The notes beneath the pieces were generated by a model. That model made no database searches. It was not told the DNA's origin and was given only the letters and a program-made list of their open reading frames with translations. The translations under genes and the position numbers were made by a program. Positions 35,386-46,625 of a stretch of 64,000 nucleotides of DNA are shown here, one piece after another (within the stretch, counting starts at the first letter, position 1; every line of letters starts with the position of its first letter). Where the stretch lies: assembly GCF_000829825.1 (NCBI RefSeq), contig NZ_JXSL01000030.1:441501-505500 (forward strand). Direction: 5' to 3'. The stretch is from Paramagnetospirillum magnetotacticum MS-1. GTDB taxonomy: Bacteria > Pseudomonadota > Alphaproteobacteria > Rhodospirillales > Magnetospirillaceae.

Positions 35386-37812
35386 ATGACCCGCATCCTC
35401 GCCGTGCTCGGCCCCACCAATACCGGAAAAACCCACTTCGCCATGGAGCGCATGCTGGCCCATGCCAGCGGCATGATCGGCTTTCCCCTGCGGCTGCTGG
35501 CGCGGGAAAACTACGACCGTATCGTCAAGATCAAGGGCGCGGCCCAAGTGGCGCTGATCACCGGCGAAGAGAAAATCATCCCGCCCCATCCCCGCTGGCT
35601 GGTCTGCACGGTGGAATCCATGCCCCTGGACCGCCGCGTAGCGTTTCTGGCCGTGGACGAGATCCAGCTTTGCGCCGACCCCGAACGCGGCCACATCTTC
35701 ACCGACCGCCTGCTCCACGCCAGGGGTGAGACCGAGACCCTGTTCCTGGGCGCCGAGACCATCAAGCCGCTGATCCGCCGTCTGGTGCCGGGCGTCGAAT
35801 TCATGAGCCGCCCGCGCTTTTCCCAACTGACCCATGTGGGGGCGAAGAAGCTGGGCCGCCTGCCGCCGCGTTCGGTGCTGGTGGCCTTTTCCGCCGCCGA
35901 AGTCTATGCCATGGCCGAATTCGTCCGCCGGTCTCGGGGCGGGGCGGCTGTGGTGCTGGGCGCGCTCAGCCCCCGCACCCGCAACGCCCAGGTGGGCATG
36001 TATCAGGCGGGCGAGGTGGATTACATCGTCGCCACCGACGCCATCGGCATGGGGCTTAACATGGACGTGGACCATGTGGCCTTCGCGTCCTTGCGCAAGT
36101 TCGATGGCCGCAGCCCCCGTCCGCTGGAACCCACCGAAATCGCCCAGATCGCGGGCCGCGCCGGGCGGCACATGAATGACGGCACCTTCGGCACCACATT
36201 GGATGCCGGGACCATCGCCTCGGAGATCGTGGAGCAGGTGGAGAACCACCGCTTCGATCCCCTGAAGGCGCTCTACTGGCGCAATGCCGATCTGCGCTTC
36301 GCCTCCCCCGCCGCCCTGCTGGCCAGCCTGGACCGGGCGCCGGACAAGGTGGGACTACTGCGCGCCAGGGATGCCGATGATCAACTGGCCCTGGCGGCGC
36401 TTTCCCAGGACGAGGAGATCCTCCGCCTTGCCAACCACCCGGAACGGGTCCGGTTGCTGTGGGAGGTCTGCCGCATTCCCGATTTCCGCAAGGTGATGGA
36501 CGAGTCCCATACCCGGTTGCTGGGCCGAATCTTCCGCCATCTCGCCGCGCCTGCGGGCCGTCTGCCCATCGACTGGCTGGCCGAGAACATCAAGCGCATC
36601 GACCGCACCGATGGGGAACTGGACGCCATCGTTCAAAGGATCGCCCATATCCGCACCTGGACCTATGTGTCGCACCGGGCCGACTGGGTGCCCGACTGTG
36701 CCCACTGGCAAGAGGTGACAAGGGGTGTCGAGGACCGCCTGTCCGACGCCCTGCACCAGCGCCTGACCAACCGCTTTGTCGACAAGCGCACCGCCGTCCT
36801 GGTGCGGCGCATGCGCGACGACAGCGCCATGGACGCCGATATCCGCCCCGAAGGCGAGGTGCGGGTGGAAGGCGAATTCGTGGGGCGCCTCAAGGGGTTC
36901 CGCTTCGAGGCCGACAAAACCGAGACCGGGGCCGCCGCGCGGACCATGCTGGCCGCCGCCACCCGCGCCTTGGGGCCGGAGGTGGAACGCCGTCTGGCCC
37001 AAGCCCTGTCCGATCCGCCCGAGGCTTTTGAGTTGGGCCCCGAGGGCCTGTTCTGGCGGGGCGAGCCCTTGGCCCGCCTGTCGGCCGGAAGTGACCCACT
37101 GCATCCCAAGGTGGAGCCCCCCCATGGCGACCTGCTGCCACCTCTGGGGCGAGAAAGGTTGCGCAACCGCCTGAACGAGGTGGTCCAGGCCCTCCTTGCC
37201 GCCCGCCTGCCCTCCCTGCTCCGTCTGGCCAAGGCGCCGCTGGCGGGCGCGGCGCGGGGATTGGCCCACCAACTGGCCGAGGGGTTGGGCTCCATGCCCT
37301 GCGACGAAAGCCTGGTGCGGACGCTGACCAAGGACGACTCTTTGGCGCTGGCCCGCCTGGATGTCCGCGTCGGGCGGCATGGCCTCTACATCCCCGCCCT
37401 GTTCAAGCCCAAGGCGCAAGGCTTACGCGCCCTGCTGTGGAGCATCCATGCGGGCCTGCCTGCGCCGGAAATCCCCGGCCACCGCCCGGCGGTGATGGTG
37501 GCCCCAGGCGCGCCGAACGTCTTTTACGAGGCGGTGGGCTATGGGGTATTGGGCAAGGTGGCGGTGCGCCGCGACGTGGCTGAACGCTTCGCCGCCCTGG
37601 CCCGCGCCAGCGCCCATCACGGCGCTTTCCAGCCCAGCCACGAGATGCACTCGGCCTTAGGTCTCGGCGTCGAGGCGACGGAATCCGTGCTGGAGGCTCT
37701 GGGCTATGTGCGGGCGGAGGATGGCTTCAGGACGGGCCGGAAACCCCGGCGCAAGGTTCGGCCGGAAAAGCCCTCGGATTCGCCGTTTGCCGTGCTGAAA
37801 AGGCCCCGCTAG
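35386..37812 (+). CDS. SUV3-like superfamily 2 helicase
   Basis: 808 residues. Walker A is GPTNTGKTHFAMERML, motif II is VDEIQLC (DEIQ instead of DEAD), and motif VI is QIAGRAGRH. This set, with PLRLLAREN and YIVATDAIGMGLNMDVDHV, matches the mitochondrial SUV3 RNA/DNA helicase family common in alphaproteobacteria. The C-terminal half holds a SUV3-type helical region and ends in a basic tail. In mitochondria SUV3 works with an RNA exonuclease; a bacterial partner cannot be read from this locus. Confidence 0.87.
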   Translation: MTRILAVLGPTNTGKTHFAMERMLAHASGMIGFPLRLLARENYDRIVKIKGAAQVALITGEEKIIPPHPRWLVCTVESMPLDRRVAFLAVDEIQLCADPERGHIFTDRLLHARGETETLFLGAETIKPLIRRLVPGVEFMSRPRFSQLTHVGAKKLGRLPPRSVLVAFSAAEVYAMAEFVRRSRGGAAVVLGALSPRTRNAQVGMYQAGEVDYIVATDAIGMGLNMDVDHVAFASLRKFDGRSPRPLEPTEIAQIAGRAGRHMNDGTFGTTLDAGTIASEIVEQVENHRFDPLKALYWRNADLRFASPAALLASLDRAPDKVGLLRARDADDQLALAALSQDEEILRLANHPERVRLLWEVCRIPDFRKVMDESHTRLLGRIFRHLAAPAGRLPIDWLAENIKRIDRTDGELDAIVQRIAHIRTWTYVSHRADWVPDCAHWQEVTRGVEDRLSDALHQRLTNRFVDKRTAVLVRRMRDDSAMDADIRPEGEVRVEGEFVGRLKGFRFEADKTETGAAARTMLAAATRALGPEVERRLAQALSDPPEAFELGPEGLFWRGEPLARLSAGSDPLHPKVEPPHGDLLPPLGRERLRNRLNEVVQALLAARLPSLLRLAKAPLAGAARGLAHQLAEGLGSMPCDESLVRTLTKDDSLALARLDVRVGRHGLYIPALFKPKAQGLRALLWSIHAGLPAPEIPGHRPAVMVAPGAPNVFYEAVGYGVLGKVAVRRDVAERFAALARASAHHGAFQPSHEMHSALGLGVEATESVLEALGYVRAEDGFRTGRKPRRKVRPEKPSDSPFAVLKRPR

Positions 37813-37823
37813 CCATTATCTTT

Positions 37824-37920
37824 CGTCATCCCGGAAGCGCGATAGCGCTATCCGGGATCCAGGGGGGGCGACTCCAGCCTTTCCGCGACTCCTGGATCCC
37901 GGCTCAAGGCCGGGATGACG
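37824..37920. repeat. GTCATCCCGG-type palindromic repeat, copy C
   Basis: 97 bp, from CGTCATCCCGG to CCGGGATGACG, composed of two sub-hairpins: one around GCGCGATAGCGC, the other around CCCGGCTCAAGGCCGGG. It lies between the convergent helicase and scfR genes. Confidence 0.88.
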
Positions 37921-37959
37921 AGAGAAAGAGTGGAGGGTTCGAAAGCCCCGCCAGGGGCC

Positions 37960-39402
37960 TCACGCAAACAGATACGGCACGAAGGACCGGTTGTTCTCGT
38001 CGACGCTGATATGGCTGCCGATGGGCGGGAAGGCGCGCTGGCGGCAATCGTCGCGCTCGCAGATGCGGCAGTTGACGCCGATGGGCACCGCGGCCTGTTC
38101 GGAGGCCAGGTCGAGTCCGGCGGAATAGACCACCTCGGAGGCATAGGCCGTCTCGCAGCCCAGGCCCACGGCGAACTGGCGGTCGGGACGCAGGAAGGAC
38201 CCGCCGCGCTTGGACACGGTGCGCGCCACGCAGATATAGGAGATGGAATCGGGCATGCGGGCCAGTTGCACCAGGATCTTGCCCGGCTGGGCAAAGGCCT
38301 CATGCACGTTCCATAAGGGACAGGCTCCGCCGAAGCGGGTGAAGTGAAAGCGGGTCGCCGAGTGGCGCTTGGTGATGTTGCCCGCCATATCGACGCGCAC
38401 GAAATAGAACGGCACGCCCCGCGCTCCAGGCCTTTGCAGGGTGGACAGGCGGTGGGCCACCTGTTCGAAGCTGGCGCCGAAGCGGCTTTGCAACTGCTCG
38501 ATATCGTGGCGCAGCGCCTTGGCTTGCGTGGCGAAGGCCATATAGGGCATCACCAGAGCGCCCGCGAAGTAATTGGCCAGCCCGACGCGGCAGATGGAGC
38601 GCGCGTCGTCCGACGACAGCTTGGCCCCGCCCACCACCTCCTCGATCAGTTCGTGATAGGCCAGCAAGGCTATCTGATGGGCCAGTTGGAAGGTGCGGGA
38701 TGGCACCGACAGCAAGGCCGAAAGCGACAGCGCCCCGGCACCGGGCTCGAAGGTGCGCATGCCCGCCGTGTCGTCCTCGGCGACGATGCGCACCCGCACG
38801 CCGTGGCGGTTCTCCAGATAGGCCACCAGATCGTTGTGCATCTGGCCAAGGCGGAAGCCCTCGGCCTCCACCAGGGCCTCGGCGGCCTCGTCCAGGGGAC
38901 CGAAATAGTTGTTGCAGTAGTAGAAGAAGTCCCGGACCTCCTCATAGGGGAAATGGGCATGGCCGCCGCGATCCTCCCCATTGGCCTCCCCCGTGGCCGA
39001 GGACAGATTCTCGGTCAGCGACTGCATGCGCTCGTCCAATTGGCGGAAGGTCTGGTAAAGGGTCAGCACCCTTTTCGCCAGTTCCGGCGAGGCGGACGCG
39101 GCGTTCCTCAGCTCCGACAGCCCGATGGAGCCCGAGCCGAAGACCGGGTCGTTCAAGGCTTCGCGCAGATCGGCGACCAGCCGGGATTCCTCGTCTTCCA
39201 CCAGGGTGGCCAGATCCACGTCCAGCACCTTGGCGATGCGCAGCAGGACCGGCACGGTCAGCGGACGCTGGTTGTTCTCGATCTGATTAAGGTAGCTGGG
39301 CGACACTTCCAGCAGCGCGGCAAGCGCCGCCTGGGACAGTTTCTTGCCCTCGCGCAGACGCCGGAGTTTGTAACCCAGGAACAGCTTCTTGTTCATGACC
39401 AT
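37960..39402 (-). CDS. ScfR/PccR-type short-chain acyl-CoA-responsive regulator
   Basis: 480 residues (ATG 39396 would be two residues shorter). Residues about 12-70 form a Cro/XRE helix-turn-helix (KKLSQAALAALLEVSPSYLN, then IENNQR). The middle matches the ImmA/IrrE-like domain, although the zinc-protease motif is degenerate (YHELIEEVV). The C-terminal DUF2083-type domain has a cysteine cluster, NCRICERDDCRQRAFPP. This is the layout of PrpC/ScfR regulators such as R. sphaeroides PccR, which senses propionyl-CoA. It is divergent from pccB, the expected target, with candidate operators between them. Confidence 0.88.
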   Translation of the reverse strand: MVMNKKLFLGYKLRRLREGKKLSQAALAALLEVSPSYLNQIENNQRPLTVPVLLRIAKVLDVDLATLVEDEESRLVADLREALNDPVFGSGSIGLSELRNAASASPELAKRVLTLYQTFRQLDERMQSLTENLSSATGEANGEDRGGHAHFPYEEVRDFFYYCNNYFGPLDEAAEALVEAEGFRLGQMHNDLVAYLENRHGVRVRIVAEDDTAGMRTFEPGAGALSLSALLSVPSRTFQLAHQIALLAYHELIEEVVGGAKLSSDDARSICRVGLANYFAGALVMPYMAFATQAKALRHDIEQLQSRFGASFEQVAHRLSTLQRPGARGVPFYFVRVDMAGNITKRHSATRFHFTRFGGACPLWNVHEAFAQPGKILVQLARMPDSISYICVARTVSKRGGSFLRPDRQFAVGLGCETAYASEVVYSAGLDLASEQAAVPIGVNCRICERDDCRQRAFPPIGSHISVDENNRSFVPYLFA

Positions 39403-39426
39403 AGGTTATAGCCGCCCCGAAGGACC

Positions 39427-39525
39427 TTCGCAACCTTAGCAACTTCACAGGGGAAGTTTGCGAAGCCCTTCGCAACACCGCCCTTTTCCCCGCGACTCCT
39501 GTTGCCAGCCATAGGGCTTTGCGAA
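39427..39525. promoter_or_regulatory. Candidate ScfR/PccR operator sites between scfR and pccB
   Basis: TTTGCGAA-GCCC-TTCGCAAC at 39457-39476 is an inverted repeat with a 4-nt spacer. Related half sites are TTCGCAAC (39427-39434) plus AGCAACTT (39438-39445), and TTTGCGAA (39518-39525). The reported PccR motif, as I recall it, is TTTGCAAA-N4-TTTGCAAA, which this closely follows. Confidence 0.7.
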
Positions 39526-39570
39526 TACACCCGACGCCAATGTCACTCTGCCCGCCGGAGGCCCGCGTCC

Positions 39571-41109
<1,539 letters not shown>

Positions 41110-41122
41110 GGGGGACGATCAC

Positions 41123-43114
41123 ATGTTCACTAAGATTCTGATCGCCAACCGCGGCGAAATCGCCTGCCGGGTCATCAAGACCGCACGCAAGATGGGCATC
41201 AAGACGGTGGCGGTCTATTCCGACGCCGACAAGGATGCGCTCCACGTTTCCATGGCCGACGAGGCCGTGCATATCGGCCCGGCGGCCTCGGCCCAGTCCT
41301 ATCTGGTGATCGACAAGATCGTCGAGGCCTGCAAGAAGACCGGGGCCCAGGCCGTTCATCCCGGCTATGGCTTCCTGTCGGAAAAGCGCGAGTTCCAGGA
41401 GGCCCTGGGCAAGGCGGGCATCGCCTTCATCGGCCCCGACGCCCACGCCATCTTCGCCATGGGCGACAAGATCGAGTCCAAGAAGCTGGCCCGCGAAGCT
41501 GGCGTCAACACCGTGCCGGGCTATCTCGGCGTGATCAAGGACGCCGACGAGGCGGTGAAGATTGCTCGTGAAATCGGCTATCCCGTCATGCTGAAGGCCT
41601 CGGCCGGCGGTGGCGGCAAGGGCATGCGTCTGGCCTGGAACGACGCCGAGGCCCATGAGGGCTTCACCAGCGCCACCAACGAGGCCAAGACCAGCTTCGG
41701 CGACGACCGCGTCTTCGTGGAAAAGTTCATCGAGCAGCCCCGCCACATCGAGATCCAGGTTCTGGCCGACGGCCAGGGCACGGTGCTCTATCTGGGCGAG
41801 CGCGAATGCTCGATCCAGCGTCGTCACCAGAAGGTCATCGAAGAGGCGCCCTCGCCCTTCCTGACCCCTGAGACCCGCAAGGCCATGGGCGAGCAGGCCT
41901 GCGCCCTGGCCCGCATCGTCAATTACAAGTCGGCCGGCACGGTGGAGTTCATCGTCGGCGGCGCCACCGGCGAGTTCTACTTCCTGGAAATGAATACCCG
42001 TCTGCAGGTGGAGCATCCGGTCACCGAGATGATCACCGGCCTCGATCTGGTCGAGCAGATGATCCGCGTGGCCTATGGCGAGAAGCTGAAGATCACCCAG
42101 GACGACGTCAAGCTTCAGGGCTGGTCCATGGAAGCCCGCGTCTATGCCGAGGACCCCTTCCGTAACTTCCTGCCCTCCACCGGCCGCCTGACCCGTTATC
42201 AGCCCCCGGCCGAAAGCCAGCATGTGCGCGTCGATACCGGCGTCTATGAGGGCGGCGAGATCAGCATGTTCTACGATCCCATGATCGCCAAGCTGATCAC
42301 CTATGGCCCGACCCGCGAGACCGCCATCGCCCATATGCGCCAGGCCTTGGACGAGTACCATATCCGCGGCCTGTCCCATAACATCCCGTTCCTGGCCTCG
42401 CTGTTCTCCAAGGAACGCTTCGTCAAGGGCAACCTGACCACCAATTTCATCGCCGAGGAATATCCCAACGGCTTCACCTCCTCGGATCTGCCCTCGGACG
42501 ATCCCACCACCCTGATCGCCGTGGCGGCGGCCATGAAGCGCCGCATCGTCGAGCGCAATATCCAGATCTCGGGCCAGTTCCCCGGCCATGAGATGAAGGC
42601 CCCCACCGAGTGGACCGTGCTGATCGGCGGCACCTATCACGAGGTGGATGTCCACCCCGCTCCCGGCGGCTATGCCGTGGTGGTCGAAGGCGAGGCCGTC
42701 GAGGTCAAGACCGACTGGCAGATCGGCGATCCGCTGATCCGCGCCAAGGTCGACGACCGCATGGTTTGCGTCCAGGTGGACCGCACCGGCGTTTCCTTCC
42801 GCCTGTCCCATTCCGGGGTCCAGGCCGAGGTTTGGGTCCTGACACGGCCCACCGCCAAGCTGCACAAGCTGATGCCCTTCAAGGCGCCGCCGGATATGAG
42901 CAAGTATCTGCTCTCGCCCATGCCCGGCCTGCTGGCCAAGCTGCTGGTCGAGGAAGGCCAGGAGGTCAAGGCCGGTGAGCCGCTGGCCGTGGTCGAGGCC
43001 ATGAAGATGGAAAACATCCTCAAGGCCGAGCGCGATGCCAAGATCGCCAAGGTGCACGCCAAGTCCGGCGATTCCCTGGCGGTCGATCAGAAGATCATCG
43101 AGTTCGCCTCGTGA
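41123..43114 (+). CDS. pccA: Propionyl-CoA carboxylase alpha (biotin carboxylase/BCCP) subunit
   Basis: 663 residues. Biotin carboxylase domain about 1-450: FTKILIANRGEIACRVIKTA, the ATP-grasp glycine loop KASAGGGGKGMRLAW, and EMNTRLQVEHPVTEM. A BT domain about 450-590 joins it to the beta subunit. The C-terminal biotin carrier holds EAMKMENIL with the biotinylated lysine at 628. It sits 13 nt after pccB with AAGGGGG as Shine-Dalgarno; its stop overlaps the can start. Confidence 0.96.
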   Translation: MFTKILIANRGEIACRVIKTARKMGIKTVAVYSDADKDALHVSMADEAVHIGPAASAQSYLVIDKIVEACKKTGAQAVHPGYGFLSEKREFQEALGKAGIAFIGPDAHAIFAMGDKIESKKLAREAGVNTVPGYLGVIKDADEAVKIAREIGYPVMLKASAGGGGKGMRLAWNDAEAHEGFTSATNEAKTSFGDDRVFVEKFIEQPRHIEIQVLADGQGTVLYLGERECSIQRRHQKVIEEAPSPFLTPETRKAMGEQACALARIVNYKSAGTVEFIVGGATGEFYFLEMNTRLQVEHPVTEMITGLDLVEQMIRVAYGEKLKITQDDVKLQGWSMEARVYAEDPFRNFLPSTGRLTRYQPPAESQHVRVDTGVYEGGEISMFYDPMIAKLITYGPTRETAIAHMRQALDEYHIRGLSHNIPFLASLFSKERFVKGNLTTNFIAEEYPNGFTSSDLPSDDPTTLIAVAAAMKRRIVERNIQISGQFPGHEMKAPTEWTVLIGGTYHEVDVHPAPGGYAVVVEGEAVEVKTDWQIGDPLIRAKVDDRMVCVQVDRTGVSFRLSHSGVQAEVWVLTRPTAKLHKLMPFKAPPDMSKYLLSPMPGLLAKLLVEEGQEVKAGEPLAVVEAMKMENILKAERDAKIAKVHAKSGDSLAVDQKIIEFAS

Positions 43115-43770
43115 GCAAAGTCCCGGGGATCGACCGCCTGCTGGCCAATAACAAGGTCTGGGCGGAGGAGACGGAGCGTACCAAGCCCGGCTTCTTCGCC
43201 CATCTGGCAGAGCAGCAGACCCCGGGATATCTTTGGATCGGCTGTGCTGATTCGCGGGTTCCGGCCAACGAGATCGTCGGCCTGGAACCCGGTGAGGTTT
43301 TCGTCCACCGCAATGTGGCCAATCAGGTCCATCATGCGGATATGAACTGTCTGTCGGTGTTGCAATACGCCATCGACGTACTCAAGGTGGAACACATCAT
43401 CGTCTGCGGCCATTACGGCTGCGGCGGCGTGCGGGCCGCGCTGCAGGATTCCCGTCTGGGCGTCACCGAGTACTGGATCCGTCCGGTGCGCGATATTTGC
43501 GAGTGCCACCGCCACGAACTGGACATGCTGCCCAACGAGGCGGCCCAGGTGGACCGGCTGTGCGAGCTGAACGTCATGGCCCAGGTGCGCAACCTGTGCC
43601 GCTCGCCCGTGATCCAGGACGCCTGGCAGCGCGGACAGCAACTGGAAGTGCATTCCTGGGTCTACGGCCTGACCGACGGCATGGTCCGGACCCTGGGGCC
43701 GGTGGTGACGGGCTTGAAATCCCTGGATGAATTGGGCGCGTCCTATCTGATGCGTGGCGCGGCGTTTTAA
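43111..43770 (+). CDS. can: Beta-class carbonic anhydrase
   Basis: 219 residues from GTG 43111, overlapping the pccA stop (GTGA). It interconverts CO2 and bicarbonate. Zinc ligands and catalytic dyad are in [12 protein letters not shown] (Cys, Asp-Arg) and [13 protein letters not shown] (His, Cys), as in E. coli Can. Translational coupling to the carboxylase implies it supplies bicarbonate to PCC. Confidence 0.95.
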   Translation: MSKVPGIDRLLANNKVWAEETERTKPGFFAHLAEQQTPGYLWIGCADSRVPANEIVGLEPGEVFVHRNVANQVHHADMNCLSVLQYAIDVLKVEHIIVCGHYGCGGVRAALQDSRLGVTEYWIRPVRDICECHRHELDMLPNEAAQVDRLCELNVMAQVRNLCRSPVIQDAWQRGQQLEVHSWVYGLTDGMVRTLGPVVTGLKSLDELGASYLMRGAAF

Positions 43771-43790
43771 AGAAAAGTGGGAGAAGGTCG

Positions 43791-45941
43791 ATGAGCGAGT
43801 TCCCGAAGAAGAGCGTTGCTGATTGGGATGCCCTGGCGTCGAAGGACCTGAAGGGCGCTGCGCCCTCGACCCTGGACTGGGAAACCCCGGAAGGCATCAC
43901 GGTCAAGCCGCTCTACACCAGTGCCGATCTGGAAGGCCTGGAGCATCTGGGCAGCTTGCCCGGCTTCCCGCCCTTCACCCGGGGCCCCCGCGCCACCATG
44001 TATGCCGCCAAGCCGTGGACGGTGCGCCAATACGCGGGTTTCTCCACCGCCGAGGAATCCAACGCCTTCTACCGCAAGAATCTCGCCGCCGGTCAGCAGG
44101 GCATTTCCGTGGCCTTCGATCTGGCCACCCATCGCGGCTATGATTCCGATCACCCCCGCGTGGTGGGCGATGTGGGCAAGGCCGGTGTCGCCATCGATTC
44201 CGTCGAGGACATGAAGATCCTGTTCGACGGCATCCCGCTCGATAAGATGAGCGTGTCCATGACCATGAACGGCGCCGTGCTGCCGGTTCTGGCGGGCTAT
44301 ATCGTCGCGGCGGAAGAACAGGGCGTCTCCCAGGACCAACTGTCGGGCACCATTCAGAACGACATTCTGAAGGAGTTCATGGTCCGCAACACCTATATCT
44401 ATCCGCCCGCGCCTTCCATGCGCATCATCGCGGACATCATCTCCTATACGTCCAAGAACATGCCCAAGTTCAACTCCATCTCCATCTCCGGCTACCACAT
44501 GCAGGAAGCCGGGGCGACGGCGGTGCAGGAACTGGCTTTCACCCTGGCCGACGGTCTGGAATATGTGCGCGCCGCGCTCGGCACCGGGCTCAAGATCGAC
44601 GAATTCGCTGGCCGCCTGTCCTTCTTCTGGGCCATCGGCATGAACTTCTTCATGGAGATCGCCAAGATGCGCGCGGGCCGCCTGTTGTGGGCGCGCATCA
44701 TCAAGCAGTTCGACCCGCAAAAGCCCTCGTCCATGGCGCTGCGCACCCACTGCCAGACCTCGGGCGTGTCGCTGACGGAAAAGGACGCCTACAACAACGT
44801 CATCCGCACCACCATCGAAGCCATGGCCGCCGTGCTGGGCGGGACCCAGTCGCTGCACACCAATGCCCTGGACGAAGCCATCGCGCTGCCCACGCCGTTC
44901 TCGGCCCGCATCGCGCGCAACACCCAGCTGATTATTCAGGAAGAGACCGGCATTCCCCATGTGGTCGATCCTCTGGCGGGCTCCTACTACGTGGAAAGCC
45001 TGACCAACGCCCTGGCCGAGGAAGCCTGGAAGCTGATCCAGGAAGTCGAGGAACTGGGCGGCATGACCAAGGCCGTGGAATCGGGCATGCCCAAGATGAA
45101 GATCGAGGAGGCCGCCGCCCGGCGTCAGGCCCGCATCGATCGGGGCGAGGAAGTGGTGGTCGGCGTCAACAAGTACCAGCCCGCCGAGGAAACCCCCATC
45201 GAGATCCTCGACGTTGACAACGCCAAAGTGCGTGACTCCCAGATCGCGCGCCTCAAGCAGATCAAGACCACCCGCGATCAGGCCAAGGTAGAGGCCGCCC
45301 TGGTCGCGCTGGCCAAGGCGGGCGAATCGGGCGAAGGCAACCTGCTGGCCCTGGCCGTCGAGGCGACACGGGCGCGCGCCACCGTGGGCGAGATTTCGGA
45401 CGCCCTGGAGAAGTCCTTCACCCGTCACCGCGCCGTCAACCGCACCATTTCGGGCGTCTATGGCGGCGTGTACAAGGATGACGCGGGCTTTGCCAAGCTG
45501 AAGGCCGATATCGCGGCCTTCGCCAAGACCGAGGGCCGCCGTCCCCGCATGCTGGTCTGCAAGATGGGCCAGGACGGCCATGACCGCGGCGCCAAGGTCA
45601 TCGCCACCGCCTTTGCCGATCTGGGCTTCGACGTGGATATCGGCCCGCTGTTCCAGACCCCGGAAGAGGCCGCCCGTCAGGCGGTGGAGAACGACGTGCA
45701 TATCGTCGCCGCCTCCAGCCTGGCCGCCGGTCACAAGACCCTGGTTCCGTCCCTCATCGCCGAGTTGAAGGCCCAGGGCGCGGGCGACATTCTGGTGGTC
45801 ACGGGCGGCGTCATCCCCACCCAGGACTACGACTTCCTGTACAAGGCGGGCGTGGCCGCGGTCTACGGCCCCGGCACCAATATCCCCAAGGCCGCCGCCG
45901 AGATCCTGGAACTGCTGAAGAAGCGGGGACAGGCCGCCTGA
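43791..45941 (+). CDS. Methylmalonyl-CoA mutase (single-chain, B12-dependent)
   Basis: 716 residues, the length of the catalytic chain (ScpA/MutB type). It rearranges methylmalonyl-CoA to succinyl-CoA using adenosylcobalamin. The N-terminal TIM barrel includes [33 protein letters not shown] and [17 protein letters not shown]. The C-terminal cobalamin domain carries [20 protein letters not shown], with the lower-ligand histidine in DxHxxG. It follows can by 20 nt and ends at a strong terminator. No methylmalonyl-CoA epimerase gene is present in the operon. Confidence 0.96.
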   Translation: MSEFPKKSVADWDALASKDLKGAAPSTLDWETPEGITVKPLYTSADLEGLEHLGSLPGFPPFTRGPRATMYAAKPWTVRQYAGFSTAEESNAFYRKNLAAGQQGISVAFDLATHRGYDSDHPRVVGDVGKAGVAIDSVEDMKILFDGIPLDKMSVSMTMNGAVLPVLAGYIVAAEEQGVSQDQLSGTIQNDILKEFMVRNTYIYPPAPSMRIIADIISYTSKNMPKFNSISISGYHMQEAGATAVQELAFTLADGLEYVRAALGTGLKIDEFAGRLSFFWAIGMNFFMEIAKMRAGRLLWARIIKQFDPQKPSSMALRTHCQTSGVSLTEKDAYNNVIRTTIEAMAAVLGGTQSLHTNALDEAIALPTPFSARIARNTQLIIQEETGIPHVVDPLAGSYYVESLTNALAEEAWKLIQEVEELGGMTKAVESGMPKMKIEEAAARRQARIDRGEEVVVGVNKYQPAEETPIEILDVDNAKVRDSQIARLKQIKTTRDQAKVEAALVALAKAGESGEGNLLALAVEATRARATVGEISDALEKSFTRHRAVNRTISGVYGGVYKDDAGFAKLKADIAAFAKTEGRRPRMLVCKMGQDGHDRGAKVIATAFADLGFDVDIGPLFQTPEEAARQAVENDVHIVAASSLAAGHKTLVPSLIAELKAQGAGDILVVTGGVIPTQDYDFLYKAGVAAVYGPGTNIPKAAAEILELLKKRGQAA

Positions 45942-45968
45942 TTTCGGGCGTTAAGGATCTGATTGCCC

Positions 45969-46000
45969 ATGGGCGGGAAGGCGACTTCCCGCCCATTTTC
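45969..46000. terminator. Intrinsic terminator after the methylmalonyl-CoA mutase gene
   Basis: A perfect 12-bp stem, ATGGGCGGGAAG (45969-45980) / CTTCCCGCCCAT (45985-45996), with a GCGA loop and TTTTC tail. The convergent phage-type gene ends just beyond it. Confidence 0.92.
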
Positions 46001-46002
46001 GT

Positions 46003-46440
46003 TCACTCCATGGAATCATAGAAACTCTTCAAGACCGAGAGACCGGCGTTTCCTCCGGTGGTCAAATCCAAAAGATTGGACCCCATGCTCGATCCTGATG
46101 ATGGATTTCGCAGTTTGAGCTGGGCGGTCTGGGCCGAGGCGTTGATGGAATCGGCCGTATCCTGGCTCATTCCCGCCAGGATGGCATCGGCGGAACCGCC
46201 CGAACCGTCCATTCCCGATGCCGCCATCCGCGCTCTTTGGGTGGCGGAAGCCTTTTCCAAAAGGTCGCGTTGCTGCTGCTGGTCGGCGGCCTGACGCTGA
46301 AGGATCAGCTGGTTCTGCCGGGCTTGCGCATCCGCCTGGGCCGCAGCGGCCTCATTTGCCGCCGAGGCGCGGCTGGCCTGACCGGCCACACTCATGGCGG
46401 CGCTGGCCACCACGGGAACAATCGTCTCGAATCCTGACAT
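46003..46440 (-). CDS. Phage-type small coiled-coil protein (virion/internal-protein-like)
   Basis: 145 residues from ATG 46440, supported by CAGGAGA 7 nt upstream. The N terminus is a hydrophobic, Ala-rich segment (VPVVASAAMSVAGQASRASA). Next comes a Gln/Ala-rich coiled coil (about 30-75, including LILQRQAADQQQQRDLL) and a Gly/Ser-rich stretch with RMAASGMDGSGGSADAIL. This composition resembles small podophage internal virion proteins encoded near the portal, an analogy rather than a firm family match. It would belong with the phage-derived genes at 48.2-51.9 kb, from which the chemosensory pair now separates it. Confidence 0.6.
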   Translation of the reverse strand: MSGFETIVPVVASAAMSVAGQASRASAANEAAAAQADAQARQNQLILQRQAADQQQQRDLLEKASATQRARMAASGMDGSGGSADAILAGMSQDTADSINASAQTAQLKLRNPSSGSSMGSNLLDLTTGGNAGLSVLKSFYDSME

Positions 46441-46625
46441 ATCTTTCTCCTGTGAATAGGGGCTCCCGGCACCGCCTGAGAACCTTACGATGAAGAGCAA
46501 AGCCCGTGATCAGATCACCGGTTGCTCTTTGAGATCTTTGTTTGACCGCGACAAGTTTCCCCCTTCCGGGCGGCGAAAAACCCATTATCATCCCTGCTAA
46601 TGGGGTCTTTGCCGGATAGGCGGAC

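Noticed and set aside
43767-45734. 655-codon open frame antisense to the methylmalonyl-CoA mutase gene
   Set aside because: Mirror of the mutase codon pattern; no domain and no ribosome-binding site.
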